Translations under genes and position numbers: made by a program
The notes under the pieces: generated by a model
The model's database searches: none
The model's input: only the letters and a program-made list of their open reading frames with translations
Told to the model about the DNA's origin: nothing
Assembly: GCA_002197995.1 (NCBI GenBank)
Contig: NGZR01000001.1
Location: forward strand, 9,176,001-9,240,000
Direction of reading: 5' to 3'
Length of the DNA stretch: 64,000 bases
DNA from: Gaeumannomyces sp. JS-464
Lineage: Eukaryota; Ascomycota; Sordariomycetes; Magnaporthales; Magnaporthaceae
Shown: positions 51,701-62,067 of the stretch, in pieces
How the letters are laid out: the number at the start of each line of letters is the position of its first letter
Position numbering within the stretch: the stretch's first letter is position 1

Positions 51701-54700
51701 GACTCGGAACGCCACCTTCCCCTGCATCACCACCCTCCCCGTGATTTCTGAGAACAGCGTGTCAAACAGGGAGTTGCTACAGCAGATGATGGCATACAAT
51801 GCCGGGCTGCATCGGCACCAGCAAGCCTCCCTGGCCCAGATACAAAACTGGCTTGGGCTTCCCGACACACACCTTTTCGACACACTCCTCGTCTATCAGA
51901 AGTTTGAAAAGCACACAAAGTCTGCCAGCGACCGATCCTGGAAGATCGTCGACGACACTGCGACAGTTGACTATCCGATATCCTTGGAAATTGAGCCACG
52001 CGACGACCTGATCCACCATCAACTCACATTCTATAACGACGTGATTCCAAGCGATCAGGCCGTCTTGCTTCTGAGGCAGTTCGACGCCGCGCTCACACAT
52101 CTCGCCTTCAGGCCCGACGCACAAGAGGACGACCTCTGGACCTCGGCCCCGTCCTTGTTCTCAATCACTCCCGCCTCGAATCCCGAGCTCCCGTCGGAGG
52201 TCGTCTTTTTACACCAGTTCGTGGAACGGATGGCGCTTTCGTCCCCGGGCAGGACGGCTTTGGAATTTGTCTCCTCTTTCGGCCCCGATGGAGAGCCTGT
52301 GCGGCGCACATGGTCATATGAGGAGCTGGAGGCGAACGGGAACCGAATTGCCAACCTCCTCGAGCCGCACACGCAGACGGGCGGGATTGTTGGTGTCTGC
52401 TTCGACAAGTGCCCTGAAGCATACTTTTCCGTATTGGGGATCCTGAAGGCGGGCTGCGCCTTCGTTGCCTTGGACACAGGAGCTCCACCTGCACGCAGGC
52501 AGTTCATCCTCGAGGACTCGGGAGCCACTGCACTCTTGACGGACACCGACCGTTCCGCCGCCTTGGATTTTGTCGCTTCCGTACCTGTTATTGCCGTCGA
52601 TGAGCAGGTACTCAATGCGCTTTCACCAGATCCTCTCCAGGAAAGACAACTCCAGCTTTCTGCCAACGATCGTTGCTACTGCTTGTATACCTCCGGCACC
52701 ACCGGAACGCCCAAGGGCTGTGAGATCACGCACGAGAATGCAGTCCAGGCCATGCTAGCATTCCAGGAGCTTTTCTCCGGCTACTGGAACGAAGATTCCA
52801 AGTGGCTACAATTCGCGTCGTTCCATTTCGACGTTTCAGTCCTGGAGCAGTACTGGAGTTGGGGCGTTGGCATCACGCTCGTGGCTGCGCCCCGGGACCT
52901 CATTCTCGAAGACCTTGTAGCCATGATCTCGAGGCTAGAGATCACGCACATCGACCTGACGCCTAGCCTGGCCAGGCTGGTGCACCCCGATGAGGTGCCG
53001 TCTTTGTGCAGGGGCGTCTTCATCACGGGTGGCGAGCAGCTCAAGCAGGAGATTCTCGACGTATGGGGCGACGCGGGTGTCATCTACAACGCATATGGGC
53101 CAACCGAGGCCACGATCGGAGTCACCACGTACCAGCGCGTCCCCCGGACCGGCCGCTCGACCAATATCGGCAGGCAGTTCTCGAACGTCGGATCCTACAT
53201 TTTCAAGCCCGGCACAGAAAGCCCCGTGTTCAGAGGTGGGGTCGGTGAACTATGCGTTTCCGGGAAGCTCGTCGGCAAGGGGTATTTAAACCGGGACGAC
53301 CTGACCTTGGAACGCTTCCCAAGCCTGGCCGGGTTTGGTGGAGAGAGGGTCTACCGCACCGGCGATCTTGTGCGGATCCTGCACGACGGCTGCTTCGACT
53401 TTTTGGGCCGGGCGGATGACCAAGTCAAGCTCCGAGGTCAGCGCCTCGAGATTGGGGAGATCAATCATTCGATCCGCGCCGGAGTCCCTCAAGTCGAAGA
53501 CGTCGCCACGCTCGTCATCCGCGACGAGAAAAAGCAAAAGGACCTCCTTGTGTCATTTGTCGTATCCAAGAATTTTGCCACCACCAGAAGCGGTGGAGGG
53601 CAATCTTTGCGACCAATAACTGCCGCTGACGATGGAGTGGATGGATCAACGCTAGCTCGAGACGTCCAAGGGGTGTGCCGCTCAAGACTGCCTGGGTACA
53701 TGGTGCCCACATATATCGTCCAGCTTCCGTTCATACCATTGTCATCGAACAACAAGGCCGAGGTCAAGCAGCTCCGTGCTTTATTCAACTCGATGACCGC
53801 AGAGCAGCTCATTGCCGCCTCTGCCTCCGGACCCCGTGCCGGCTCTGCTCTTGATGGGGGTGTCGCACAGAGGGTTGTGGCCGCTCTGCGCGCCATGCAT
53901 CTCCTCGAAGGAAGTCACAACCCATCCGCCGAGACTAGCATCTTCGAGCTCGGCATCGACTCGATTTCTGTGCTCCGCTTCTCGAGGGCGCTGAAGCGTG
54001 GTGGACTCGACCAAGCGACCCCGGCACTGATTCTCAAGCATCCCGTTGTCGGAGACCTGGTCCACGCCCTGCAAACGGACTCTACCTCTAGAGATGCGGG
54101 TGCTGTTCTTGAGGCCAGGCAGCTGGTGGAGGCCTGCCAGCACAGAAACCGCGCACAGGCCTGCCGAGTCCTAGGAGTCACGTCAGACCAGATCGAATAC
54201 ACCGCCCCATGCTCTGCCCTGCAGCACGGCATGATCTCAATCTCCCGAAACGAGGAGAGCGTCGGTGCCTACTTCAACGTCTTCACCTTTGAGCTGCACG
54301 ACAATGTGGATGTTTCTCGTTTGAAGGCCTCGTGGCAGACCATCGTCGATTCTTTTGCCATCTTGCGAACCCGGTTCCTCAGTTCCACTGAGGGCTTCAT
54401 CCAGGTGGCCCTGAAAGAAGTCGCACTCCCGTGGACCGAACTGATGTTGAGGCAAGGCAAGAAGATGAGACTGAACGAGAATATTTCCGGTCGCTTCAGG
54501 ACACATGGATCGAACGCAATAACAAAGACCTCATCGCCCCAATGGAGCTGCATCTTGTCAGATTTCCGGCGCAGCAAAGGGTGCTTCTGAAGCTTCAAAT
54601 CTTCCACGGTCTCTACGATGCTAACAGCCTTGGCATGATCGTGGCCAAGGTAGCGGCGATCTATCTGGGAACAGAGCCCATCGAGTCGCGAACCACATTT

Positions 54701-57700
54701 ATCGACGCCCTTATCCACGGCCCGCTCCGCAACTTCAGTCACACCAGAAGCTTCTGGGAAAGCCACCTCCTCGGCGCTGAACTCGTACCACTACCTCGGC
54801 TCTGCCCTAATCCTGCCAAGTTGGTTGCCAGCTCCTCACGGTCCCTTGATTTCACGATCTTGGAGCCGGCGCGGCAACAACTCCACGTCACGCATTCAGC
54901 CGTGGTCCAGGCGCTGTGGCTCTCCGTCCTCCGCGGGCGCATCCACTCATCCATAACCATAGGCGTTGTCGTCTTTGGGCGCGCCATTGACGTTGAGAAT
55001 GCAGAACACGTCGTCGGGCCTCTATTCAACACTTTGCCCTTCCACCTACCCGGCGCAGCCAATTGCCATACCTGGGCTGATCTCGTAGAGTACTGCCATA
55101 ACTTCAACACTTCGACACTGCCATTCCAGCATGCGCCGCTACGGGACATACAGAAGTGGTGCTCTGGTGGCCGGCCCCTTTTTGACACGCTGTTTTCGTG
55201 CCAAAGGGAGTCGCTTCCGTCACCCGCCAGGGCTGGTGGGCTCTGGACTGAAGTGCCACCTGACGACCTGAGTTCCGACTATCCGCTTGCGTTCGAGGCT
55301 ACGCTGACCCGCGATAATCACCTCGAGCTCCTCCTTGTGGCGCAAGCTGGTGTTGCCGACAATGACACCCTTGCTAGTATGCTCGATGACTTTCACCAGG
55401 CCATGCTGCTGATGACGCAGGACGTTGAAGGGCAGTGGAGCGCGAGGCCCAGGCAGGCAGTTGCTGATGCGGATTTGAGTCCACCCAATGCGCCACCCAA
55501 GCAAAGCACAGAGAGCTACGCAGCCCATGCCGCTCCGTTTATCTGGACAGACGCCGCGCTCACTCTTCGCTCTGAGATCGCGTCTCTCGCTGGAGTGGCC
55601 CCGGACGACATCAGTGACACCACACGACTCCTCGAACTTGGACTCGATAGTATTGACACTATCAAGCTCTCGGCGCGCCTGAAGAAGCAAGAACTCATCC
55701 TCACAAACAGCCAGCTCGTCAAGGGCCAAACGATAAATGCGTTTGTGGACACGTTGGAGCAATCGATCCAGGAAGCAAAGAACCCGACCAGCAAATTGAC
55801 AGACCAATCTCATCTTTCAAGAACCGCCGCCCTCCACGCTCACATCCAGCATAACCCAGGGGCATTGGACGCCGGCACGGTGGAGACCATCCTTCCGCCG
55901 ACGCCCTCTTCAAGATGCCATGGTGGCCGACACGATAGACTCGGGCTTCCGACGGTACTACAACCACGACGTGCTCGAAATTCTACCCGGCGTGGAGTTG
56001 AGCCGACTCCAAGAGGCCTGGCAGACAGTGATCGACAACTCGCCGGTACTCCGAACAGTGTTCGTACAGATCGATGATACCGATCTCGACTTCGCTTTTT
56101 GCCAGGTCGTGCTCCGCGAGATGAAGCTGGGTTGGGAGGTTCGAGAGCTAGCCACTACCGCAGACATCCAGGGCGAAATGGAGTTGTCGCGAGAGCGGGC
56201 CGAGTCCTCGGCTGGCATGGCCAACTTGCTGCAGCTCACGCCCGTCCGTGTCGGCAAGCAAAATTTCTTGATCTTGTCCATCGCCCATGCGCTCTACGAT
56301 GGGTGGTCTCTGGACCTGCTGCATCGCGACGTCCGAGACGCATACGCCGGACGATTCAAGCCGAGGCGGTCTTACGTCGATTACTTGAACCACATGCTCC
56401 CCTCCGCCAGCGCCGAAGCAAACGACTTTTGGGTCGACTCGCTGACCGGCGCCACTCCGACAAGCGTCCAACCGCAGAAGCTCCAGGTCGGAACCGCCAA
56501 ACGAAAAGACCAGCCTCAGCCACCATCCGTGCTAGTACATCGACTAGAGACAGAGTCTTCGATCTGCCTAGCAGACCTACTCTCCTTTTGCCGACGCCAA
56601 GCCGCCAGCCTCCAGGTGGTTGGGCAGGTCTGCTGGGCCGCCGTTCTGAGCCGGAAGACCCAGTCGCTCGATGTGACCTTTGGCAGCGTTCTCTCTGGCC
56701 GCGAGACCGAAGATGCCGAGGCGCTTCTCTTCCCCACGATGAACACAGTCGCCGTGCGTACGGTCCTTCATGGCACCGTGGGCACTCTCCTGCGGTATGT
56801 GCAGGAAAACATGGCGGGCATCAACCAGTTCCAGCACTTCCCGCTCAGGAGGGCGCAGCGCCTAGGGGGCACCAGCGGTACAGCCGAGGCGCTATTCAAC
56901 ACGCTCTTTATCATGCAGAAACGGCGCGTCGATCGGGCCGTAGACGACGACAGCTTGACAATCATGCGGTCCGTAGATGGGTCCTCGAGTGTCGAGTACC
57001 CGATCTGCGTTGAGATGGAGATAGTCGGCGGCCAGAAAGTCGTGTGGCGGACTGCATGCGACGATTACTTCCTGTCCAAGCGAGAAACGGCCGAGCTGCT
57101 CGGCGAGATCGACAGCGTGCTGCAGTTCCTGCTACGCTCGTCACACGACACGTCCATTTTCACTTCGGCCGTCGCAGCCTCAGCTGGTGACGCCTCGGCT
57201 TCTAGCGAAGTGTCTGTTTGCGGGTTGCCGACCTTCCACCTCCGAACCCGCAACAGCTCATCGTCGGCGACCGAGTTCTCAGCACAGACAGACACCTCGA
57301 CGCTCGTCGAGGATGAGGACTGGACCCCACTAGAGGAGACCATCAGAGACGTGCTCGCTCGTGTCAGTGGCGCCACTGACCCGTCGTCGGTCAAGAAAAC
57401 GTATAACCTGTACCATCTTGGGCTCGACTCTATCAGCGCAATCAAGGTCTCTTCGTTGCTACGCAAGAGGGGCGTCGAGCTACGGGTACCTGAGCTCCTC
57501 GGCGCGGAGAGCTTGGAGGAGATGGCCGCTATTGCCTCCAGTCGGGCTGCCAGCCAAGACCCACGGCCAAAGATTGCTACAAGCTCCGAATCTCAGGCCA
57601 CCGTCCCCGACAGCGCCAAGCTTGATGAGGAGGCGGTCTTACAATCAATACTCGATCGTGTGGGCGGCCTTAGCCTAGTGCGAAACGCAGGCCTAGAGCT

Positions 57701-59180
57701 CGAGAACATCCAGAAGATCCTACCTGCCAGCGCGATGCAGGTGCACATGATCTCCACTTGGCAGAAGTCGGACGGCGAGGTTTTCTTCCCCGAGTTCGGG
57801 TACCGACTCTCAGGCGTCGCAGACGACTTTAGCGCGGACGACGTGGCCGCTGCGTGGCGAGCCTTGGTTCACGAAATGCCAATTCTCAGGACCGTGTTCC
57901 TCCCCACCAGCATCCCAGATCTGCCTTTTGTGCAGATCGTGCTGGATCCGGCGGCTCCCTACTGCCTGCGCACTTGCGGCAGTATGAGCCCACTTGACGG
58001 CAGCAGCAGCGAAGAAAACAGCCCTGCTTTTGTTATCCAGCCCTTGGTGCATCTCGCCGCCACGAAAAATCCCGTTGGCGCAGGCCACAGCTGGACGCTG
58101 TTGCTGAAGATTCTGCACGCTCTATACGATGGCTTCAGCCTTCCTGCTATTATGAGACGGTTCGAGGAACTCCTAGCGCGCAGGAACGACAACAAGCTGC
58201 TCCTCCCCACAGATGGACCCGCAGGGGAAGTCGCGGGCGGATGGGTGTCTCTCCTCGCCCAGCAGGTCTCGCGGCCTACGATCGATACACGCAGGGCTTT
58301 CTGGACCGACTATCTACGAGAGGCAGTGACGACGCCTTTTGCGGTTCCCTCCTACACTCTGATTACTGGGCTCGACCGAAACCGCAGCAGGGTGTCCAAA
58401 TTCACGCCACAGGCAATCAACGACGTGTCCCTCCTCCGCGAAACGTGCACTTCCAACGGCGTCAGCATCCAAGCCGCTTTCCTTGCGGCCGTGTGGGGGA
58501 TTCTGAAGACTGATGAACGCGCCGATATCGTCTTTGGGGTTTACCTCGCCAACAGACAACAGCACAACCAGCAAAGCAAAGATGACAGCGAACAGGACCC
58601 CCTGGCATACTATCCCACCCTGGCCCTGCTACCGTTGCGAGTACGCTGCGGTGTGGCTACCGGCTTGATCATGGCAGCGCGGTCAATCCAACAGGACCTC
58701 AGGAGTATCATGTCCGGCCCAGCCAACATGTCCGTCAGCCTCTGGGAGATAGAGGAGTGGGCAGGCGTTCGGGTCGACTGTTTCGTCAATTTTCTCAGTC
58801 ACCCGTCGGCAGAACAGACCGGTGTGACAGGAGTCAGTCTGGAGCAGCTTCATGTCCCTGACGAGACACAGCCCCTATCCCCCTCGGCAACTCTCGGGGC
58901 CAAGCCATGCGGTCAGCTTATTTTGGAGAATAATGTTGTCCGAGAAACCTTTCCGGTAAGTGCCCTTCCTCTGCTTTTTTACTGCGTCACAAACCCCTTT
59001 TCGGCGACGGCGTTCAAGGCTGACGATGTATAGGGTGCCATCGATATCGAAGCTGCCCTGGGTCACGAAGGTGGCCTCGATATCGGCGTCTTCGGTCCCA
59101 CAGGCATGCTTGGGGGAGACCGCGGAGCAGAGGATGTGATATCGAGATTGGCCAAATATCTAGCATTGGGGGTAGAGTAG
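43804..59180 (+). CDS. sidC: Ferrichrome/ferricrocin-type siderophore NRPS (SidC/NPS2 type)
   Basis: Multimodular NRPS of about 5,000 residues that should assemble a cyclic hexapeptide hydroxamate from small amino acids and three N5-acyl-N5-hydroxyornithines. I read the order A1-T1-C1-A2-T2-C2-T3-C3-A3-T4-C4-T5-C5-T6-C6, with no thioesterase; cyclisation is expected from the terminal C domain. The start at 43804 (MTNGARTTTLRLVEEPALSI) is the first ATG joined to conserved sequence. Introns: 44842-44899 (GTATGT...GTGTAG) and 58956-59033 (GTAAGT...TATAG). The last exon ends ALGHEGGLDIGVFGPTGMLG and stops at TAG 59178-59180. Seven frame changes occur, near 44060, 44712, 44900, 45296, 48256 (T run), 54450 and 55910, each inside conserved sequence, so probably consensus errors. 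Ferricrocin is the likeliest product because that is usual in Sordariomycetes; the A-domain pockets would be needed to confirm. Confidence 0.93.
45840..49075 (+). other. NRPS module 2: C1-A2-T2
   Basis: C1 begins at VVPCTPLQISMLAETA and has the catalytic motif HHALYDGWS near 46277. A2 has IIYTSGSTGIPKG near 47691, FDVSVFEIFFAWKNGMCLCS, YQGYGPSETTNICTV, GRLYRTGDLGRM and PSGKVGKALL. T2 has VGLDSISAITVARRL near 48942. A2 has an apparently complete set of core motifs, unlike the degenerate second A domain reported in some ferrichrome synthetases. A T-run indel near 48256 splits A2. Confidence 0.85.
49130..50770 (+). other. NRPS C2-T3: the T that follows C2 has no A domain
   Basis: C2 starts AILPCTPLQEGMLAASSG and has CHHALYDGVAV near 49569, with the HHxxxDG motif intact. 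Only about 60 residues separate the end of C2 from T3, whose site is LGLDSISAVQIAVAL near 50637. There is therefore no room for an A domain, and T3 must be loaded by another A domain. Confidence 0.85.
50800..54080 (+). other. NRPS C3-A3-T4, with a variant C3 motif
   Basis: C3 starts RIFPCTPLQHGMLNEF and has HHALYDAHSL near 51280, where the motif glycine is alanine. A3 has CLYTSGTTGTPKG near 52680, FHFDVSVLEQYWSWGVGITL, NAYGPTEATIGVTTY, VYRTGDLVRI and KLRGQRLEIGEIN. Its A10 region is LSSNNKAEVKQL, lysine kept but the preceding Gly replaced. T4 has LGIDSISVLRFSRAL near 53950. A3 is the best candidate for the hydroxyornithine-activating domain by its position ahead of the T-C repeats. Confidence 0.83.
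54150..59180 (+). other. NRPS terminal C4-T5-C5-T6-C6 repeats
   Basis: C4 starts YTAPCSALQHGMISIS; its active-site segment is IFHGLYDANS near 54600 (first His and the Gly changed, catalytic second His and Asp kept). T5: LGLDSIDTIKLSARL. C5: IAHALYDGWSLD near 56279. T6: LGLDSISAIKVSSLL near 57420. C6: ILHALYDGFSL near 58112. Only the second His is retained throughout, which is sufficient in many fungal C domains. Two T-C pairs at the C-terminus without A domains are the hallmark of ferrichrome-family synthetases. Confidence 0.85.
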
Positions 59181-59240
59181 GTAGCCCATCGGAACACAAT
59201 TTTCGCCCTCTTCTTCAGGAGCAAGCCCGCCCGCCAGCTT

Positions 59241-60371
59241 CTACCATGCATGGAACTTGTCGATTGTCTCATTGAAGAACTTGCCCCAATGCTCTTCCTT
59301 GGCTGCATTCTCGATCTAGTTGTTGCCCCCGAACGTGCGCGTCAGCAGCCATACCTCGAACATGGCACATTCGTTTCACGCGTAACCCGGCCGGGACAAC
59401 TTACAATATGGGCGGTGTTCTCCGCGCAAGCTTCAGGGGTTTTACCAACCCCCGGAAATTCGACTTTACCATCGGCCGACTTGGTCATATCCGTCATCAC
59501 ATATCTGAATGTTGTTCGGGCCGTCAGCCAACAGGTCTTGGGGCCTCGGATGCGCGTTGTTATCGCTGACACGCACCGCCACCGGAAGCCCGGTGGCAGC
59601 ACGAAGACCATCGTGCCCGACGGCGTGTCTTGGTGCCTACGACAACCCGCCAACACCGACCGTGTTCTCCGTCCGACAGGAGGCTCAACACTTACCCAGG
59701 ACCAATGCAGAGCGTGACGAGCCAGTCGTTCTCGGCCCCCATCTTGACGACCAAGAAGTTGGCGAGCGCCTTGGAGGCGCCGTACACGCCGAGCGGGAGC
59801 AGGCCGCTGGTCGCGGCCTCGGCGATGCTGCCGCCGCCCGAGCTGATGAGGGCAAACTTGGGCGCGCCGCCGCCGCCGCCTCCCTGGCCGCGCGGAGCAG
59901 CGGCAGCGTGGCCTGGTACAGAAACAGCGGCGCGACGCCGTTGACCTTCACCATGTGCTCGACCTCGTCAGCGCCGACCTCGTCCAGGCGCCCGATGGTG
60001 CCGACGCCGGCGTTGGCGATGACGACGTCGATTCGGCTAATTCCCTCGGCCTCCTGCAGGGCCTTGACGGCCTCGAAGGGGCTGGTGCTGGACGCCGAGT
60101 CGAGCTGCACGACGATGAGCCTTGTGTTCTCGCCCCGCGGCTGCTGCGCCTCCAGCTCCTGCCGGCACCGGTCCAGGCTGCGGACGGCGCCGATGACGGT
60201 GTTGTTGGGCTGCGCGGCGTAGTAGTCGAACAGCCCGCGCCCGATTCCTGGTTCCACGGCTCGGGGTCAGTTTTGCGCTTTGGTCAAAACGTGCTGCCGC
60301 ACGACGGGACCCTAGACGACGTGTTGCGCACCTCGGTTGGCCCCGGTGATCAGGATCGTCTTGCCCGTCAT
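59241..60371 (-). CDS. Short-chain dehydrogenase/reductase
   Basis: NAD(P)-dependent SDR, probably cytosolic. Exons: 60332-60371, 59696-60247, 59405-59504 and 59241-59315. The first junction creates MTGKTILITGANRGIGRGLF with the TGxxxGxG cofactor motif. VDVVIANAG (NNAG-type) follows; the catalytic set is FALISSGGGSIAEA and VYGASKALANFLVVKM (Ser, and YxxxK). The third exon gives YVMTDMTKSADG, and the last ends HWGKFFNETIDKFHAW before TAG. One frame change occurs in a GGC repeat near 59875. The gene is tail-to-tail with the NRPS, only 60 bp between the stops. It is not a known enzyme of ferricrocin synthesis, so a functional link is unproven. Confidence 0.85.
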
Positions 60372-62065
60372 GTTGGAGGTTCTGGTTGTTCTGGATTTGA
60401 GGGTCGTATTCCGATTTTGGCTATTTTTCTTCGTCTTTTTTTATGCTCATTAGGTATGACTCTCCCTTGGGCCTTGAAGGGATATTTATACAAAACCACC
60501 TCGCAAAGCGTAAAGACAAGCAACACGGTAGCTCTCCCCGGATTTAAACGGACATTGCAAATCTTTCCAGCCCATTGTGGATCGATGCCGTAGCCAGTCA
60601 GTGTACCACATTGGTGAGATTGGGGCGTCCATCAAACCGTCCAGCCAGCCCGGAGATAGGTAATTAGTAAACAGCGCTGCGGTGAATTCCGTGGCCTTCA
60701 ATCCCACTCGCTGCTGACCCCTTCCCGGGATGTAATTCCGACCGGGCCGCGCTAGCGCAGCGTAAGCAAAAGCCCTGCACCTCGCCTCGCGGGCTGATCA
60801 GCTCGAACGACAGCCATCACTAACTCCGGCCGGCTTCGTGACTTACCACTCTCGACCTCTTGATTCCATCCGGAGACGGTCATTTCTAATATTCTTTCAA
60901 CAATGAGAAATTTTGTTCTTCAATGTCAACAGAACCCTCCACTGCCCTCATTCACTTCCGCACCGTCGCCAGTCGCCTTCCGGAGAGCCGTTTTCCGGAC
61001 GCCGGCATTAGCGGAAAGCGGAGTTATTCCCGCCGAATGGCCCTGCTGATACTGCTGCGAGCGGAGGAGGCCGGTGGGGGGTTTTCGAAGCATACAGACT
61101 TTTCTGCAAGGGCAAAGAAGTTGAGGGAATCCATTCCTTGCAACTATTTGCCTCCTCGCGTTCATGAAACATCTTTATCCTGGGTCGCAACACCCCAGTG
61201 TATCTTTTATGCGGTGGCTACCGCATGCGGGCCCCTGTTGGTGCTAGTGAAATGGGAAAGAAAAGCGAAAATTGAAAAGTCATTCAATATCGACATAGAA
61301 CTAGAAGAAGCTTGGTCCCCTTGCGCAGCTCGTGGGATTTTGGGTGAGGCCCTGAATACGGGAATATTTAAGTTAACTAAAACCCCATAAAAATCCATAA
61401 TTTATGGTGTTGGGCCATTGATACCTCTCTCCTACACATAATGAATGCTATTACCCAAGAGAGTTTGGCATACGGTCGTTCGATCTCTCGCTCAAAGGGC
61501 GTCCCCCTCATTGCCTGTCAGAATCCGCTACTTTGTTCAGACAATTCTTTGTCCCCAATTCACTTCCCTTTGTCTTCATTTTGGTTCGCATTTTTTCACA
61601 AAAGCTCAAGTTTCATGAAAATGGCGAGATAAAAAAACTCCGGAGTGATCCGAGTGCGGTTATGTCTTCCGCTACTTAGGAATAAACTCAGTCAGTCGGG
61701 CAGGAAGACTTACTGCAAGGTTAGTTATTGCCTGAATTCCTCCGAGGCTGATAGCAGCCCAGGCAAAGGAGAAAAGTCTGCCTAGTAACAAATTCTCTGG
61801 CTGTTATTGCGGAGAACCCATTAATTCCGTGCTCCTTGTGTTCCTAAGGTCTGGCAGTTAGGTAAACATGCTCTGATATCCTAAATCCCAGGACAACTGA
61901 CCGACGTAATTCCCCTGACCCATAATCCAAACCATCCAGAAGCCAAAATGACAAAGTACTGTGATTAATATCGGAGGTTTCCACCTCGCGATGGAAGCGC
62001 CCCCTCCCGCCGTTTCTAACCCCAAACCCACACCCCGACGCTGGCTGCCCATTTTTTTTTTTTTT
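60372..62065. other. Intergenic, 1.7 kb
   Basis: Promoter of the SDR gene and 3' region of the next minus-strand gene. The segment 61200-61950 is more AT-rich than the rest of the locus. A 155-codon plus-strand frame at 60923-61390 has no domain-like pattern. Inverted-repeat-like CTCCGGAGTGATCCGAG near 61638 has no partner that I can see. Confidence 0.4.
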
Positions 62066-62067
62066 TT
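62052..62067. repeat. T16 tract overlapping a stop codon
   Basis: Sixteen T residues on the plus strand, followed by AAA. The last two T and the first A (62066-62068) form the TAA of the minus-strand membrane protein gene, so the gene's stop runs straight into a genomic A-run. Confidence 0.9.

Noticed and set aside
60923..61390. 155-codon plus-strand open frame after the SDR gene
   Set aside because: No recognisable domain, poor start context and AT-rich surroundings; likely chance.
61638..61700. Possible transposon terminal repeat (CTCCGGAGTGATCCGAG)
   Set aside because: No inverted partner, target-site duplication or transposase frame was found nearby.
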